From: DATBLE01 sp963764565
GTDB taxonomy: Bacteria; Actinomycetota; Thermoleophilia; Gaiellales; Gaiellaceae
Assembly: GCA_963764565.1 (NCBI GenBank)
Contig: CAVXTD010000018.1
Coordinates: 1-64,000 of the forward strand
Direction: 5' to 3'
Length of the DNA: 64,000 bases
Part shown: positions 35,565 to 45,027 of the stretch, piece after piece
Numbering within the stretch: position 1 is the stretch's first letter
Layout of the letters: every line of letters starts with the position of its first letter
Made by a program: the position numbers and the translations under genes
Notes under the pieces: model-generated
Database searches by the model: none
Seen by the model: the letters and a program-made list of their open reading frames with translations, nothing else
Told to the model about the DNA's origin: nothing

Positions 35565-36337
35565 GTCCGGGTCATCCTCTCCCTGAGCGCGACGGCCGAG
35601 GCCCCGACCGCGACGACGAGCAGCCCCGCCGAGATCGCAAACGCGAGGCCGAGCGCCTCGCCGTTCCAGCCCTCGATGATCAGGCTGCGCACGCCCTCGA
35701 TCAGGTACGAGACCGGGTTGACCGTCGCCGCCCAGCGGAACCAGTCGACCTCGATCAGGTTCCGCGGGAAGTTCATCGAGGAGATGATCAGGAACACGAA
35801 GAGCACCGGGAACAGCCCCTGGACCGACTCGCTCGAGCCGGTGCGGAGCGCCATGAACAGGCCGACGGCGCCGAAGCCGATCGCGATCAGCGACCGAGAG
35901 CACGAGCAGGACGGCGACCCCGCCGGCGCCCGAGGCCGGCCGCACGTCCACCGCATAGCCGACGCCGACGTAGACGACCGCCTGGAGGAGCGCGACGGCG
36001 GAAACGCCCGCGAGCTGCCCGGCGACCAGGCCGACGCCGCGCAGCGGTGTGAGCGCGAGACGGTTGAGGAAGCCGGTCTGGATGTCGCGCGCCAGGTCGG
36101 TGCCGGCGTTCATCGTCGCGAACAGCGCACCCTGGAGGAACGGGAATCGCGAGCGCGAAGGCGACGAAACGATCGGTCGGGAATCCGCGGATCAGTGTGG
36201 CCGGCTGGAGGCCGCCCGAGGTCACGGCGAGCAGGCTGAGCGGGAAGATCACCGGCGCGACGACGTTCGCCGGCTGGCGCGCCTGCCGGACGACCGAGCG
36301 GCGGGCGAGCTGGTAGACCTGCGCGCCGACAGCAGCT
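35561..36337 (-). CDS. ABC-2 type exporter permease, first subunit (frameshifted)
   Basis: About 255 residues. The chain can be followed from QVYQLARRSVVRQARQPANV, through FPLSLLAVTSGGLQPATLIR, then MNAGTDLARDIQTGFLNRLA and after another shift GFGAVGLFMALRTGSSESVQ to VNPVSYLIEGVRSLIIEGWN. The FxxRxALTPL and NPxSYLIEGVR motifs are standard in DrrB-like permeases. Shifts occur near 36145 (CCCG) and 35893. The start is unclear: the reading frame directly follows the ATPase stop, so an indel near 36335 probably hides a GTG. Confidence 0.75.
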
Positions 36338-37320
36338 CACGTCGCGGCCGGCTCGGTCTCGGCTTCCGCCTCCGCGGCCGCGCCCTCGAGCGTGCGGCCG
36401 GTCTTCTCGAGGAAGACGTCGTCGAGCGAGGGAGCGTGCAGCTGGAGGTTGGCCGGGTGGAGGTTCTCGGCGTCGAGCGCCCGGACGATCTCGACCAGCG
36501 CCAGCTCGCCCCGCTCGCACCGGACTGCAACGCTGTCCGGAGAGATCTCGACGAGCTCGCCGAAGCGGCGCAGGATCTCTGCGAGCCGCCCGCGCTGCTC
36601 AGGGTCGGCGGGCACGACCTCGACCGTCGGCCGTCCGATCTCTGCCTTGAGAGCCTCCGGCGTGCCCTCGGCAACGATGTGCCCGTGGTCGATGATCCCG
36701 ACCCGGTCGGCGAGAACGTCTGCCTCCTCGAGGTACTGCGTCGTGAGAAAGACGGTCACGCCCTCGTCCTTCGCGAGACGGCCGACCTCGCGCCAGAGCG
36801 CCGTGCGGCTCTGCGGGTCGAGGCCGGTCGTCGGCTCGTCGAGGAAGAGCAGGCGCGGGCGGTGGACGAGCGCGAGAGCGAGGTCGAGGCGGCGTTTCAT
36901 CCCACCCGAGTACGTCCGCACCCGGCGGTCGGCGGCGAGCGACAGGCCGACGCGGTCGAGCAGCTCGTCGCCGCGCCTCGCCCGCTCGTGGCGGGGAATG
37001 CCGTGCAGGGCGGACTGAAGGCGGAGATGGTCGCGGCCCGAGAGCAGCGGGTCGAGCGCCGCCTCCTGGAGGGCCGCGCCGATCGCAGAGCGGACCTTCG
37101 GCCCTTCCTTGACGATGTCGAATCCGGCGACGCGCGCGGTGCCCGAGGTTGGCGGCAAGAGCGTCGTCAGCATGTGCACGGTCGTCGACTTGCCGGCGCC
37201 GTTCGGGCCGAGAAAGCCGTAGATCTCGCCGGGTGCGACGGTCAGATCGATTCCGTCAACGGCGCGCACGTCCTTGAACTCCCGCACGAGCGCTTCGGCT
37301 TCGATGCCGTTCTGGTCCAT
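36337..37320 (-). CDS. ABC exporter ATP-binding protein (DrrA-like)
   Basis: A 327-residue ATPase. Walker A is GPNGAGKSTT, the signature is TYSGGMKRRLDLALAL, Walker B LLFLDEPTTGLD, and the switch histidine region is VFLTTQYLEEAD. The C-terminal extension of about 90 residues with PSLDDVFLEKTGRTLEG is the regulatory domain of the DrrA branch, which exports drugs or lipids. The gene heads an operon with two permeases and a hydrolase. Between it and birA, 37321-37448 shows no convincing gene. Confidence 0.9.
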   Translation of the reverse strand: MDQNGIEAEALVREFKDVRAVDGIDLTVAPGEIYGFLGPNGAGKSTTVHMLTTLLPPTSGTARVAGFDIVKEGPKVRSAIGAALQEAALDPLLSGRDHLRLQSALHGIPRHERARRGDELLDRVGLSLAADRRVRTYSGGMKRRLDLALALVHRPRLLFLDEPTTGLDPQSRTALWREVGRLAKDEGVTVFLTTQYLEEADVLADRVGIIDHGHIVAEGTPEALKAEIGRPTVEVVPADPEQRGRLAEILRRFGELVEISPDSVAVRCERGELALVEIVRALDAENLHPANLQLHAPSLDDVFLEKTGRTLEGAAAEAEAETEPAAT

Positions 37321-37448
37321 CGCCCGACTCTAGCGATGGGCCGCCGCTACCCTCCCGGAGGCGGCCCGGCAACGCTCGCCGGCTACGAGCCGTCGGCCGC
37401 GGACGGATCCCGCACAAACGTGGTCGAGGTTCCGATCACGCTCAAGGG

Positions 37449-38202
<754 letters not shown>

Positions 38203-38242
38203 AGTGCCGGACGCGGTAAAAACGTCCCATTTGCAGGACTGT

Positions 38243-38263
38243 TAACAGTGCCTGGCACTGTTA
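38243..38263. repeat. REP-like palindrome (type A) containing the fdhA stop codon
   Basis: TAACAGTGCC, a central T, then GGCACTGTTA: a perfect 21-bp palindrome with a single-base centre. On the minus strand its first three bases are the TAA stop of the formate dehydrogenase gene. The upstream 40 bases contain a broken copy (CAGTGCCGGACGCGG). Confidence 0.88.
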
Positions 38264-40966
38264 CAGCGCCTCTACCCGAACCGCCGAGACCTTGTACTCC
38301 GGGGTCCCGATCAGCGGGTCGCCGACGTCGTGGAGCAGCCAGTTCACCTTCGCCTGCGCGAAGTGGAGCGACATCCAGACGAGGCCGGGATAGACACGCT
38401 CGGAGTAGTGCGCCTCCGCCTCCAGCTCGCCGCGCCGGGAGACGAGCCGGGCGACGTCACCGTCCGCGATCCCCAGCGCCCGCGCGTCGTCGGCATGGAT
38501 CTCGAAGAACGGCGCCTCCTGCTTGTCGAGGATCCCGCCCTCGCGCATCGTCATCGTCGCCGAGTTGTAGTGGTAGAGCGTCCGCCCGGTGGTGAGGACG
38601 AACGGGTACTCCGAGTCGGGCTGCTCGATCGGCGGCTGGTACTCGACCGGGAAGAACCTCCCCCGCCCGCCGGGCAGGGCCGGCGCCGGCGCGTGCAGGT
38701 ACGGCGTGCCCGGATGCTCGCGGTCGGGGCACGGCCATTGCAGGCCGTGCTCCTCGATGCGGTCGTAGCGGATCCCGTACCAGTTCGGCGCTAGGTCGGC
38801 GTACTCGTCCCAGACCTCCTCGGCGGAGGCGTAGTCGGGCCAGCGCGCGCCGAGAGCCCGCGCCAGGTCACAGACGATCCGCCAGTCCTCGCGCGCCTCG
38901 CCGGGGCAGTCGAGCGCCTTCCGCACCCGGTTCACCCGCCGCTCCGTGTTCGTGAACGTCCCGTCCTTCTCGGCGAAGCTGGACGCCGGCAGCACGACGT
39001 CGGCGTAGCGCCGGGTGGAGTCGTTGAGGAAGATGTCCTGCGAGACGATGAACTCGCAGCCGTCGAGCCCCTCCTCGACGTGGTGCGCGTTCGGCTCGGT
39101 CTGCGCCGGGTTCTCGCCGACCAGGTACAGCGCTTTCACCCGCCCGTCGTGCAGGCCGGAGACGATCTGGTCGAGCCGGTACCCCGGCGTCTCCGGCACC
39201 TCGACGCCCCAGGCCTCGGAGAACTTCCGCCGGATCTCTGGATCGTCGACCGCCTGGTAGCCGGGCAGGTACGCCGGGTTCGCGCCGGAGTCGTTCAGGC
39301 CCTGGACGTTGTTCTGCCCGCGCAGCGCGTTCAGCCCGGTCGACTCGTAGCCGAGGTGGCCGGTCATCAGCACGAGATTCGCGAGCGACCAGATGTTGTC
39401 GACGCCGCACGCGTGCTCGGTGATCCCGAGCGTGTAGAAGATCGCCGCGTGCCGCTCGGCCGCGTACTCGCGTGCCGTCGTGCGGATCGACTCGGCCGGG
39501 ACGCCCGTGACCTCCGCCGCCTCCTCGGGCGTGTAGCGCGAGACGACCTCGCGCACCTGGTCGAAGCCTTCGGTGTGCGCGCGGATGTAGTCCTCGTCCT
39601 GGAGCCCCTCCTCGAGGATCACGTTCATCATCGCGTTCAGCAGCCAGACGTCCGTGCCGGGGCGCAGCTGGAGGTGGCGCTTGGCGAGCTTCGTCAGCCA
39701 GATCTTGCGCGGATCGGCGACGACGAGCGTCGCCCCGTTGCGCACCGCCTTCTTGATCCGCAGCGCCAGCACCGGGTGCGCTTCGGTCGTGTTCGACCCG
39801 ATCACGAGCAGGAACCGGTCGTTCTCGATCTCCGGGATCGAGTTGGTGCTTGCTCCTCTGCCGAACGACCTGACCAGGCCGTAAAGGGTCGGAGCGTGTC
39901 AGGTCGCTTCGCAGGAGTGGACGGAGTTCGTCCCGATCACCCCCCGCGCCAGCTTTTGAATCAGGTAGTTCTCCTCGTTCGTCAGCCGCGCGGAGGCGAG
40001 CACGCCGACCGCCTGTGGGCCATAACGGTCACGTACCAGGGACAGTCCCTCGGACGCGGCCGAAAGGGCCTCGTCCCACGTCGCTTCGCGCAGCTCGCCG
40101 TCCTCGCCGCGGACGAGCGGCTTCGTCAGCCGGTCGGGGTGGTGGACGAAGTTGAACGAGAAGCGACCCTTGACGCAGAGGTTGCCGTCGTTCGAGACGT
40201 AGCCCGGGTCCGAGGTGACCTTGACGATCCGCTTCGTCTCCGGGTCGACATTCAGGTCGAGCTGGCAGCCGACGCCGCAGAACGTGCAGGTCGTCTTCGT
40301 CTTGGTCAAGTGCGCTTCGTGCTGCGCCGGCGCTCCCTCGACGAACTTCTCGTACAGCGCACCCGTCGGGCAGACCGAGAGGCAGCCGCCGCAGAGCTCG
40401 CACTCGGTGTCGAGCCACGACCGCCCCCACGTCGGGACGACGCGTGCTTCCGGGCCGCGCCCCTCGAGCGAAAGCGCCGAGCACTGCATCACCTCCTGCG
40501 TGTAGCGGACGCAGCGAGCGCAGAGAATGCAGGCCTCAGGGTCGTAGCCCATCAGGCGGTCGCCGTCCTCGTAGGGCTCGCGCGCTGCGTCGGGCAGCAC
40601 GAGCGGCGCCGAGACACCGAGGTCGTCGGCGAGCTGCATCAGCTCGTTCGGGCGGCCTGCCGGGTTCGCGTTCAGGTGCTCGGCGAGCAGCATCTCGGTC
40701 AGCGTGCGCTGGAGCTGCGGCACGATCGAGTTGGTCGAGACGACCATCCCCTCGGCGACCCGGGTGGCGCAGGCGGGCAGCGGCCGCGGGGAGCCCTCGA
40801 CGCCGACGACGCACATCCGGCAGCCGCCGTACGGGTCGAGCCTGTCGTCGTGGCAGAGCGTCGGCACGAAGACGTCGTTGCGGGCGAGCGCGTGCACAAG
40901 AAGCTCACCTTCGGGCGCGGAGACCTCACGGCCGTCGAGGGTGAAGGAGACTACGGAGCCAGGCAT
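38261..40966 (-). CDS. fdhA: Formate dehydrogenase alpha subunit, selenocysteine-containing (UGA = Sec)
   Basis: A 901-residue Mo/W bis-MGD enzyme, oxidising formate to CO2. The N-terminus has a NuoG-like [2Fe-2S] site (CHDDRLDPYGGCRMCVVG), extra [4Fe-4S] motifs (CILCARCVRYTQEV and CELCGGCLSVCPTGA), then CTFCGVGCQLDLNV of the catalytic domain. Residue 356 is a TGA at 39899-39901, in frame on both sides: SVHSCEAT, stop codon, HAPTLYGLVRSFGRG. In FdhF-type enzymes this is exactly where Sec or Cys precedes HxPT. Both halves carry full conservation (IGSNTTEAHP follows). Start ATG lies within the end of a 92-residue gene. C-terminal Mo-binding domain intact. Confidence 0.88.
39866..39906 (-). promoter_or_regulatory. 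Putative bacterial SECIS hairpin around the UGA of fdhA
   Basis: In the mRNA, CGACCUGAC pairs perfectly with GUCAGGUCG over 9 bp, with a 23-base interior that can form CCG/CGG and an 8-base loop. The UGA lies inside the 5' arm. Bacterial SECIS elements begin at or just after the UGA, so position and size fit; the apical loop sequence was not proved. Confidence 0.55.
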
Positions 40967-41229
40967 CGCGTCCTCAAGCTTTTCGCCTCGGCTGCCACTT
41001 TCGCCCTGCGCGCGGACGGCACGCTGCGCAGGGTCGCGCCGTCCACCCAGACCGGCTTCCACTTCCGGCCGGGATGCTCGAGTGCGACGTACGACTCGCG
41101 CCCACGGACGCGGAGGCGGACCAGGGCTGTGCGCCCGACGATGCAGACCCGCGTGACGTCGATCGGGCTGCGTGGATACACGGTCTTGACGGCGTGCACG
41201 ATCGGTGCCACGGGCTGGGCGACGATCAT
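40951..41229 (-). CDS. Small unknown protein within the formate dehydrogenase operon
   Basis: A 92-residue basic protein starting MIVAQPVAPIVHAVKTVYPR and containing VCIVGRTALVRLRVRGRESY and RKWKPVWVDGATLRSVPSAR. No domain is recognised and it has two cysteines. Its ATG overlaps the stop of the beta-subunit gene (ATGA), and its last 16 bases overlap the start of the catalytic gene. The strict coupling means it is made with the enzyme and may be an assembly or accessory factor. Confidence 0.7.
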   Translation of the reverse strand: MIVAQPVAPIVHAVKTVYPRSPIDVTRVCIVGRTALVRLRVRGRESYVALEHPGRKWKPVWVDGATLRSVPSARRAKVAAEAKSLRTRCLAP

Positions 41230-42659
41230 CCCAGCGCCTCGGTCAGCTCGGGCCAATGGCGGAGGACCGACTGCACCGGAAGCGGCGACGCCTGGCCGAG
41301 GCCGCAGATCGAGGTCTGCGCCATCGCCTCGAGCCATTCGTCGACCTTAGCGCGCGTCATCGCCGCCCGGCCGTGCTGCAACTCCTCGGCGACGTGATGG
41401 AGCGCACGGTTCCCGATCCGGCACGGCGTGCACTTCTGGCACGACTCCTCGGCGAAGAACCGCATCGTCTCCGAGAGCAGCCGCAGCACCGGGTACGAGG
41501 AGGGAAAGACCTGCACCGCCGCCGAGCCCGGGCCGGCGCCCCACTCGCGCAGCGCGTCGCGGGTGAGCGGCACGTCGAGCGCGCCAGGCGGCAGGATCCC
41601 GCTCGCCGCACCGCCGGGAACGACCGAGCCGACCTCGGCGGTCGCGCCGCCGGCGTAGTCGTCGATCAGCTGCCGCGCCGTCACGTCGAGCGGCGCCTCG
41701 TAGCAGCCGGGCTCGCGGACTGCGCCCGAGACCGACCAGAGCCGGGCCGGCGTCCACTCGCCGCGGACGACCCGAGCCACGTTCGCCAGCGTCTCGACGT
41801 TGTTGATCAGCGTCGGGCGGCCGAGGTAGCCGGACTGCGCAGGAAACGGCGGGCGCAGCCGCGGCATCCCACGACGGCCCTCCATCGACTCGAGCATCGC
41901 CGTCTCCTCGCCGCAGACGTACGAGCCGGCGCCGACGACGATCTCGACTCGGAGGCCGCGCGCGGCGATCGCCTCCCGGAGGCGCGCCCGGGAGGTCGCG
42001 TACTCCTCGCGCAGGTAGATGTACGCCTCGTCGGTCTCGCAGAAGCGCATCGCGACGGCGAGCCCCTCGAGCAGAAGCTGAGGCCGGAGCTCCATCACAT
42101 ACCGGTCCTTGATCGTCCCGGGCTCGCCCTCGTCGGCGTTGACGATCACGACGCGCGGGCCCGGCTCGCGGCGGACGGCGTCCCACTTCCGCCAGGTCGG
42201 GAAGCCGGCGCCGCCCATCCCGGTGAGGCCGGAGGCCTCGAGCGCGGCGAGGACATCGTCCTGTGCCAGCTCCGGCGGCTCGCGCAGCTCGTCCGGCTCG
42301 AGCAGGAACCCGTTCGCCCGGTGGGTGACTCCGCCGACGATCTCGTCTCCTTCCATCCGGACGGGGGCGAGGTCGCAGTGGCCGACGCAGGCGACCGCGA
42401 GCGCGCCGTCCGCGTCGGCGCCCAGGCAGTCGCACACCGGCCCGGTGCAGACGCGCGCGACGTCGAGCGGCTCGCGCAGGAAGGAGTAGAAGGAGACGAC
42501 CTCGTGCACCTCTCCGCGGCGGATGTTCATGTGGTCGGCGAGCGCGTCCGCGAGCTCGGGCGTCAGCGGACCGACCTCGCGGCGGATGCGACCGAGGTTG
42601 TCGAGGAGCCGTGTCCGCGCTGGTGGCAGCTCCGGCAGGAGCGAGGTGAGGGCGAGCAC
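41226..42659 (-). CDS. NAD-linked formate dehydrogenase beta subunit (NuoE-NuoF fusion)
   Basis: A 477-residue diaphorase subunit. The first 150 residues are NuoE-like with [2Fe-2S] cysteines (VCTGPVCDCLG and VACVGHCDLAP). The NuoF-like part has the NADH site TGMGGAGFPTWRKWDAV, FMN region VVIVNADEGEPGTIKDRY, GAGSYVCGEETAMLESMEG and the [4Fe-4S] motif ESCQKCTPCRIGNRA. It passes electrons from the catalytic subunit to NAD+. Start is GTG. It heads the operon, with a divergent SRPBCC gene 41 bases away. Confidence 0.9.
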   Translation of the reverse strand: MLALTSLLPELPPARTRLLDNLGRIRREVGPLTPELADALADHMNIRRGEVHEVVSFYSFLREPLDVARVCTGPVCDCLGADADGALAVACVGHCDLAPVRMEGDEIVGGVTHRANGFLLEPDELREPPELAQDDVLAALEASGLTGMGGAGFPTWRKWDAVRREPGPRVVIVNADEGEPGTIKDRYVMELRPQLLLEGLAVAMRFCETDEAYIYLREEYATSRARLREAIAARGLRVEIVVGAGSYVCGEETAMLESMEGRRGMPRLRPPFPAQSGYLGRPTLINNVETLANVARVVRGEWTPARLWSVSGAVREPGCYEAPLDVTARQLIDDYAGGATAEVGSVVPGGAASGILPPGALDVPLTRDALREWGAGPGSAAVQVFPSSYPVLRLLSETMRFFAEESCQKCTPCRIGNRALHHVAEELQHGRAAMTRAKVDEWLEAMAQTSICGLGQASPLPVQSVLRHWPELTEALG

Positions 42660-42700
42660 GTCCGTGATCCGATTATCGCTGGCGTCGGTACTGTCAGCCG

Positions 42701-43123
42701 ATGGCGCCGATCGAGAGCAGCCGTCTGCTGCCCCATCCGCCCGAGCGGGTGTTCGAGTTCCTGGCCGACCTGAACAACCACTGGCAGCTCGAGGACGCCT
42801 TCATCGCGCTGAACGGAGTGGGCAACGGCGGAGGGCGCATCCGGATCCGCGGGCCGCTCGGGATCGCACGGGAGGCGCGGACCGAGCTCGTCTCCGTGGC
42901 CGCGCCGGCGTGCCTGGAAGGCCGGGCCTCGATCGGCCGGCGAACGGCCGGGCTCGTCACCTGGGAGATCGTGGCAGCCGAAGCCGGGTCGCGAGTGTCG
43001 CTCTCGGCGGAGGTCGAGCGGGCATCGGTCGCCGACCGGCTGCTGCTGGCACTCGGCGGGCGCCGCTGGCTCAGGCGGCGCTTCGAGCGCGTGCTCGAGA
43101 CACTCGGCCGCCGCCTCGCGTGA
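42701..43123 (+). CDS. SRPBCC (polyketide cyclase/START-like) family protein
   Basis: A 140-residue helix-grip protein. ESSRLLPHPPERVFEFLADL is the typical N-terminus; the long C-terminal helix is RRRFERVLETLGRRLA. Such proteins bind hydrophobic ligands. It is divergent from the formate dehydrogenase operon and its 3' end overlaps a PAP2 gene on the other strand by 53 bases. Confidence 0.75.
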   Translation: MAPIESSRLLPHPPERVFEFLADLNNHWQLEDAFIALNGVGNGGGRIRIRGPLGIAREARTELVSVAAPACLEGRASIGRRTAGLVTWEIVAAEAGSRVSLSAEVERASVADRLLLALGGRRWLRRRFERVLETLGRRLA

Positions 43124-43625
43124 CCAGCAGCCAGGCGCCGAGCGCGATCGCCGAGCCGAGCAAGGCTCCGGCGAGAACGTCTGTCGGGTAGTGGACGCCG
43201 AGCCAGACCCGCGAGAACGCGATCAGCGCGGCAAGGCCGAGCAGGGGCCAGCGCAGCCGGCGGTGGACGAGGCCGACCGCGACCGCCGCGGCAAACGCAC
43301 CCGCCGCGTGCCCCGACGGCATGGCACCCGAATGCGGCACGGCAACCAGCGGGTGGACAGCCGGGTCGACGAGCGACGGCCGCGGCCGGTCGAACACGGA
43401 CTTCAGCCTGATTGCAAGCCCGTCGGCGGCCAGGTAGCAGACCGCGCCGAGCAACGCCGCGACGGGAAGTCGCCGGCGCGAAACCACGTCGGCGACGAGC
43501 CCGATCCCGACGATCAGCACGCTCTTCACCCACCAGTCGGAGAGGTGCTCGAAGCACCAGTTCGCGGGGCCCCAGTGCAGATGCTGGACGGCCTCGACGA
43601 CCGCGCGGTCCCAGCGGGCGATCAC
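43071..43625 (-). CDS. PAP2 family phosphatase (membrane)
   Basis: A 184-residue membrane phosphatase. The three catalytic motifs are KSVFDRPRPS, MPSGHAAG and SRVWLGVHYPTD. Hydrophobic stretches surround them. It probably dephosphorylates undecaprenyl-diphosphate, phosphatidate or a related lipid phosphate at the outer face of the membrane. Its tail overlaps the convergent SRPBCC gene. Confidence 0.87.
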   Translation of the reverse strand: MIARWDRAVVEAVQHLHWGPANWCFEHLSDWWVKSVLIVGIGLVADVVSRRRLPVAALLGAVCYLAADGLAIRLKSVFDRPRPSLVDPAVHPLVAVPHSGAMPSGHAAGAFAAAVAVGLVHRRLRWPLLGLAALIAFSRVWLGVHYPTDVLAGALLGSAIALGAWLLVTRGGGRVSRARARSAA

Positions 43626-43669
43626 CCGCCCAGCGTAGTCCGATTGCCTGAGTTGCCCGGCTCGACCGC

Positions 43670-43904
43670 GTGGCCGGCGGCGCTTCGATCAGCTACCTGG
43701 CTCCGTTCTCCCACGAGGATGCCCGCCGCGAGTTCGAGACGTTCGCCGCCGAGGCCAAGTGTGGACGGCGAGCGCCTCTACGACCGACTTGGCTGGACGC
43801 GTCTCGGCGTCGTCCCGGGGCACGCTCTATTCCCGGACGGGCGGCTCTCCGACACGACCTTCTTCTGGAAGAGGATCGACGATAGCCTCGCGGATCAGAG
43901 ATGA
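43670..43904 (+). pseudogene. GNAT acetyltransferase remnant with an internal deletion
   Basis: Starts with ASISYLAPFSHEDARREFET, the N-terminal strand and helix of a GNAT protein, then jumps after AAEAK and a frame change directly to GERLYDRLGWTRLGVVPGHA and LFPDGRLSDTTFFWKRID, the C-terminal third. About 90 residues with the acetyl-CoA binding motif are missing, so it cannot be active. Its stop overlaps the ATG of the following dehydrogenase gene. Confidence 0.7.
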
Positions 43905-45007
43905 AGATCCGCGCGGCAGTCCTCGAGGAGTTCGGCCGGCCCTTGTCGGTTCAGCAGGTCGACCTGGCCGAGCCGAGGAGCGGTGAGGTACTCGTCAGGC
44001 TCTCGGCCTGCGGGGTCTGCCACACGGATCTGTACACGGCGTCCGGCGCGGATCCGAGCGGGTACACGCCGTGCGTTCTCGGCCACGAGGGAGCCGGCAT
44101 CGTCGAAGCCGTCGGCGACGGAGTCGAGCTCGTCGAGGCGGGAGACCACGTGATCACACTCTTCGCGCCGGAATGCGGCACGTGCGTCCATTGCCTCAGT
44201 CCACGCACGAACCGCTGCGTGGCGATCCGCGACCAGCAGAACGCCGGGTATCTCCCCGACGGCACGACCCGGCTCTCCCGCGGCGGCGAGCCGCTCCGGC
44301 ACTTCATGGGCACCTCCACCTTCGCCGAGTGCACGGTGATGCCGGAGATCGCGCTCGCGAAGGTCGACCCCGCGGCGCCGGCGGACGGCTGCGCGCTGTT
44401 CGCGTGCGGCCTCTCGACCGGGATCGGCGCCGCCCTCTACACGGCCGGGGTCGAGGCCGGCTCGACGTGTGTGGTCTTCGGTTGCGGGCTCGTCGGGCTG
44501 GGCGCGGTGATCGGCTGCCGCCTCGCGGGAGCCGGCCGGATCATCGCGATCGACGTCGCCGAGCCGCGGCTGGCCGAGGGGCTCCGCCACGGGGCGACCG
44601 AGACGCGCATTGCCGGGGAGGACACCGTCGAGTGGATCCGCTCCGAGACGGGCGGCTTCGGGGCGGACTTCACCTTCGAGGCGACCGGCAACGTCACGGT
44701 GATGCGCCAGGCGGCGGAGGCGGCCCGCGAAGGCTGGGGCCTGGCGACGATGTGCGGGGTCGCCGGGAAGGGCGAGGTGCTCGAGATCGTCCCGCGCTTC
44801 CTGATCACCGGGCGGCGCGTGACCGGTACGTCGTTCGGCGGCGTCAAGGGCCGCACGCAAGTGCCGGGCCTGGTCGACCTGTGGCTCGAAGGCCAGATCG
44901 ACGTCGACGCGCTGATCAGCCACCGCATCGCCCTGGACGAGGTCAACGACGGCTTCGAATTGATGGAAGCACAGAACGGGATCAGAACCGTGATCTCGTT
45001 CTCGTAG
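43901..45007 (+). CDS. Zinc-dependent alcohol dehydrogenase, class III/mycothiol-dependent formaldehyde type
   Basis: A 368-residue medium-chain dehydrogenase. The catalytic zinc site is CGVCHTDLYTASG and GHEGAGIVEAVG; the structural zinc cysteines are in ECGTCVHCLSPRTNRC. The NAD-binding GCGLVGLGAVIG follows. Class III relatives oxidise S-hydroxymethyl-thiol adducts formed from formaldehyde, giving a formyl-thiol and then formate. A formate dehydrogenase operon only 1 kb away makes this role attractive. The exact thiol (mycothiol or other) is not shown. Confidence 0.85.
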   Translation: MKIRAAVLEEFGRPLSVQQVDLAEPRSGEVLVRLSACGVCHTDLYTASGADPSGYTPCVLGHEGAGIVEAVGDGVELVEAGDHVITLFAPECGTCVHCLSPRTNRCVAIRDQQNAGYLPDGTTRLSRGGEPLRHFMGTSTFAECTVMPEIALAKVDPAAPADGCALFACGLSTGIGAALYTAGVEAGSTCVVFGCGLVGLGAVIGCRLAGAGRIIAIDVAEPRLAEGLRHGATETRIAGEDTVEWIRSETGGFGADFTFEATGNVTVMRQAAEAAREGWGLATMCGVAGKGEVLEIVPRFLITGRRVTGTSFGGVKGRTQVPGLVDLWLEGQIDVDALISHRIALDEVNDGFELMEAQNGIRTVISFS

Positions 45008-45027
45008 CGGGCCGCCCCGTCGGCCGG

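Noticed and set aside
39899..39901. TGA in fdhA read as a nonsense mutation or assembly error
   Set aside because: It is in frame with intact conserved sequence on both sides, at the exact Sec/Cys position of the family, and inside a hairpin; selenocysteine is the simpler reading.
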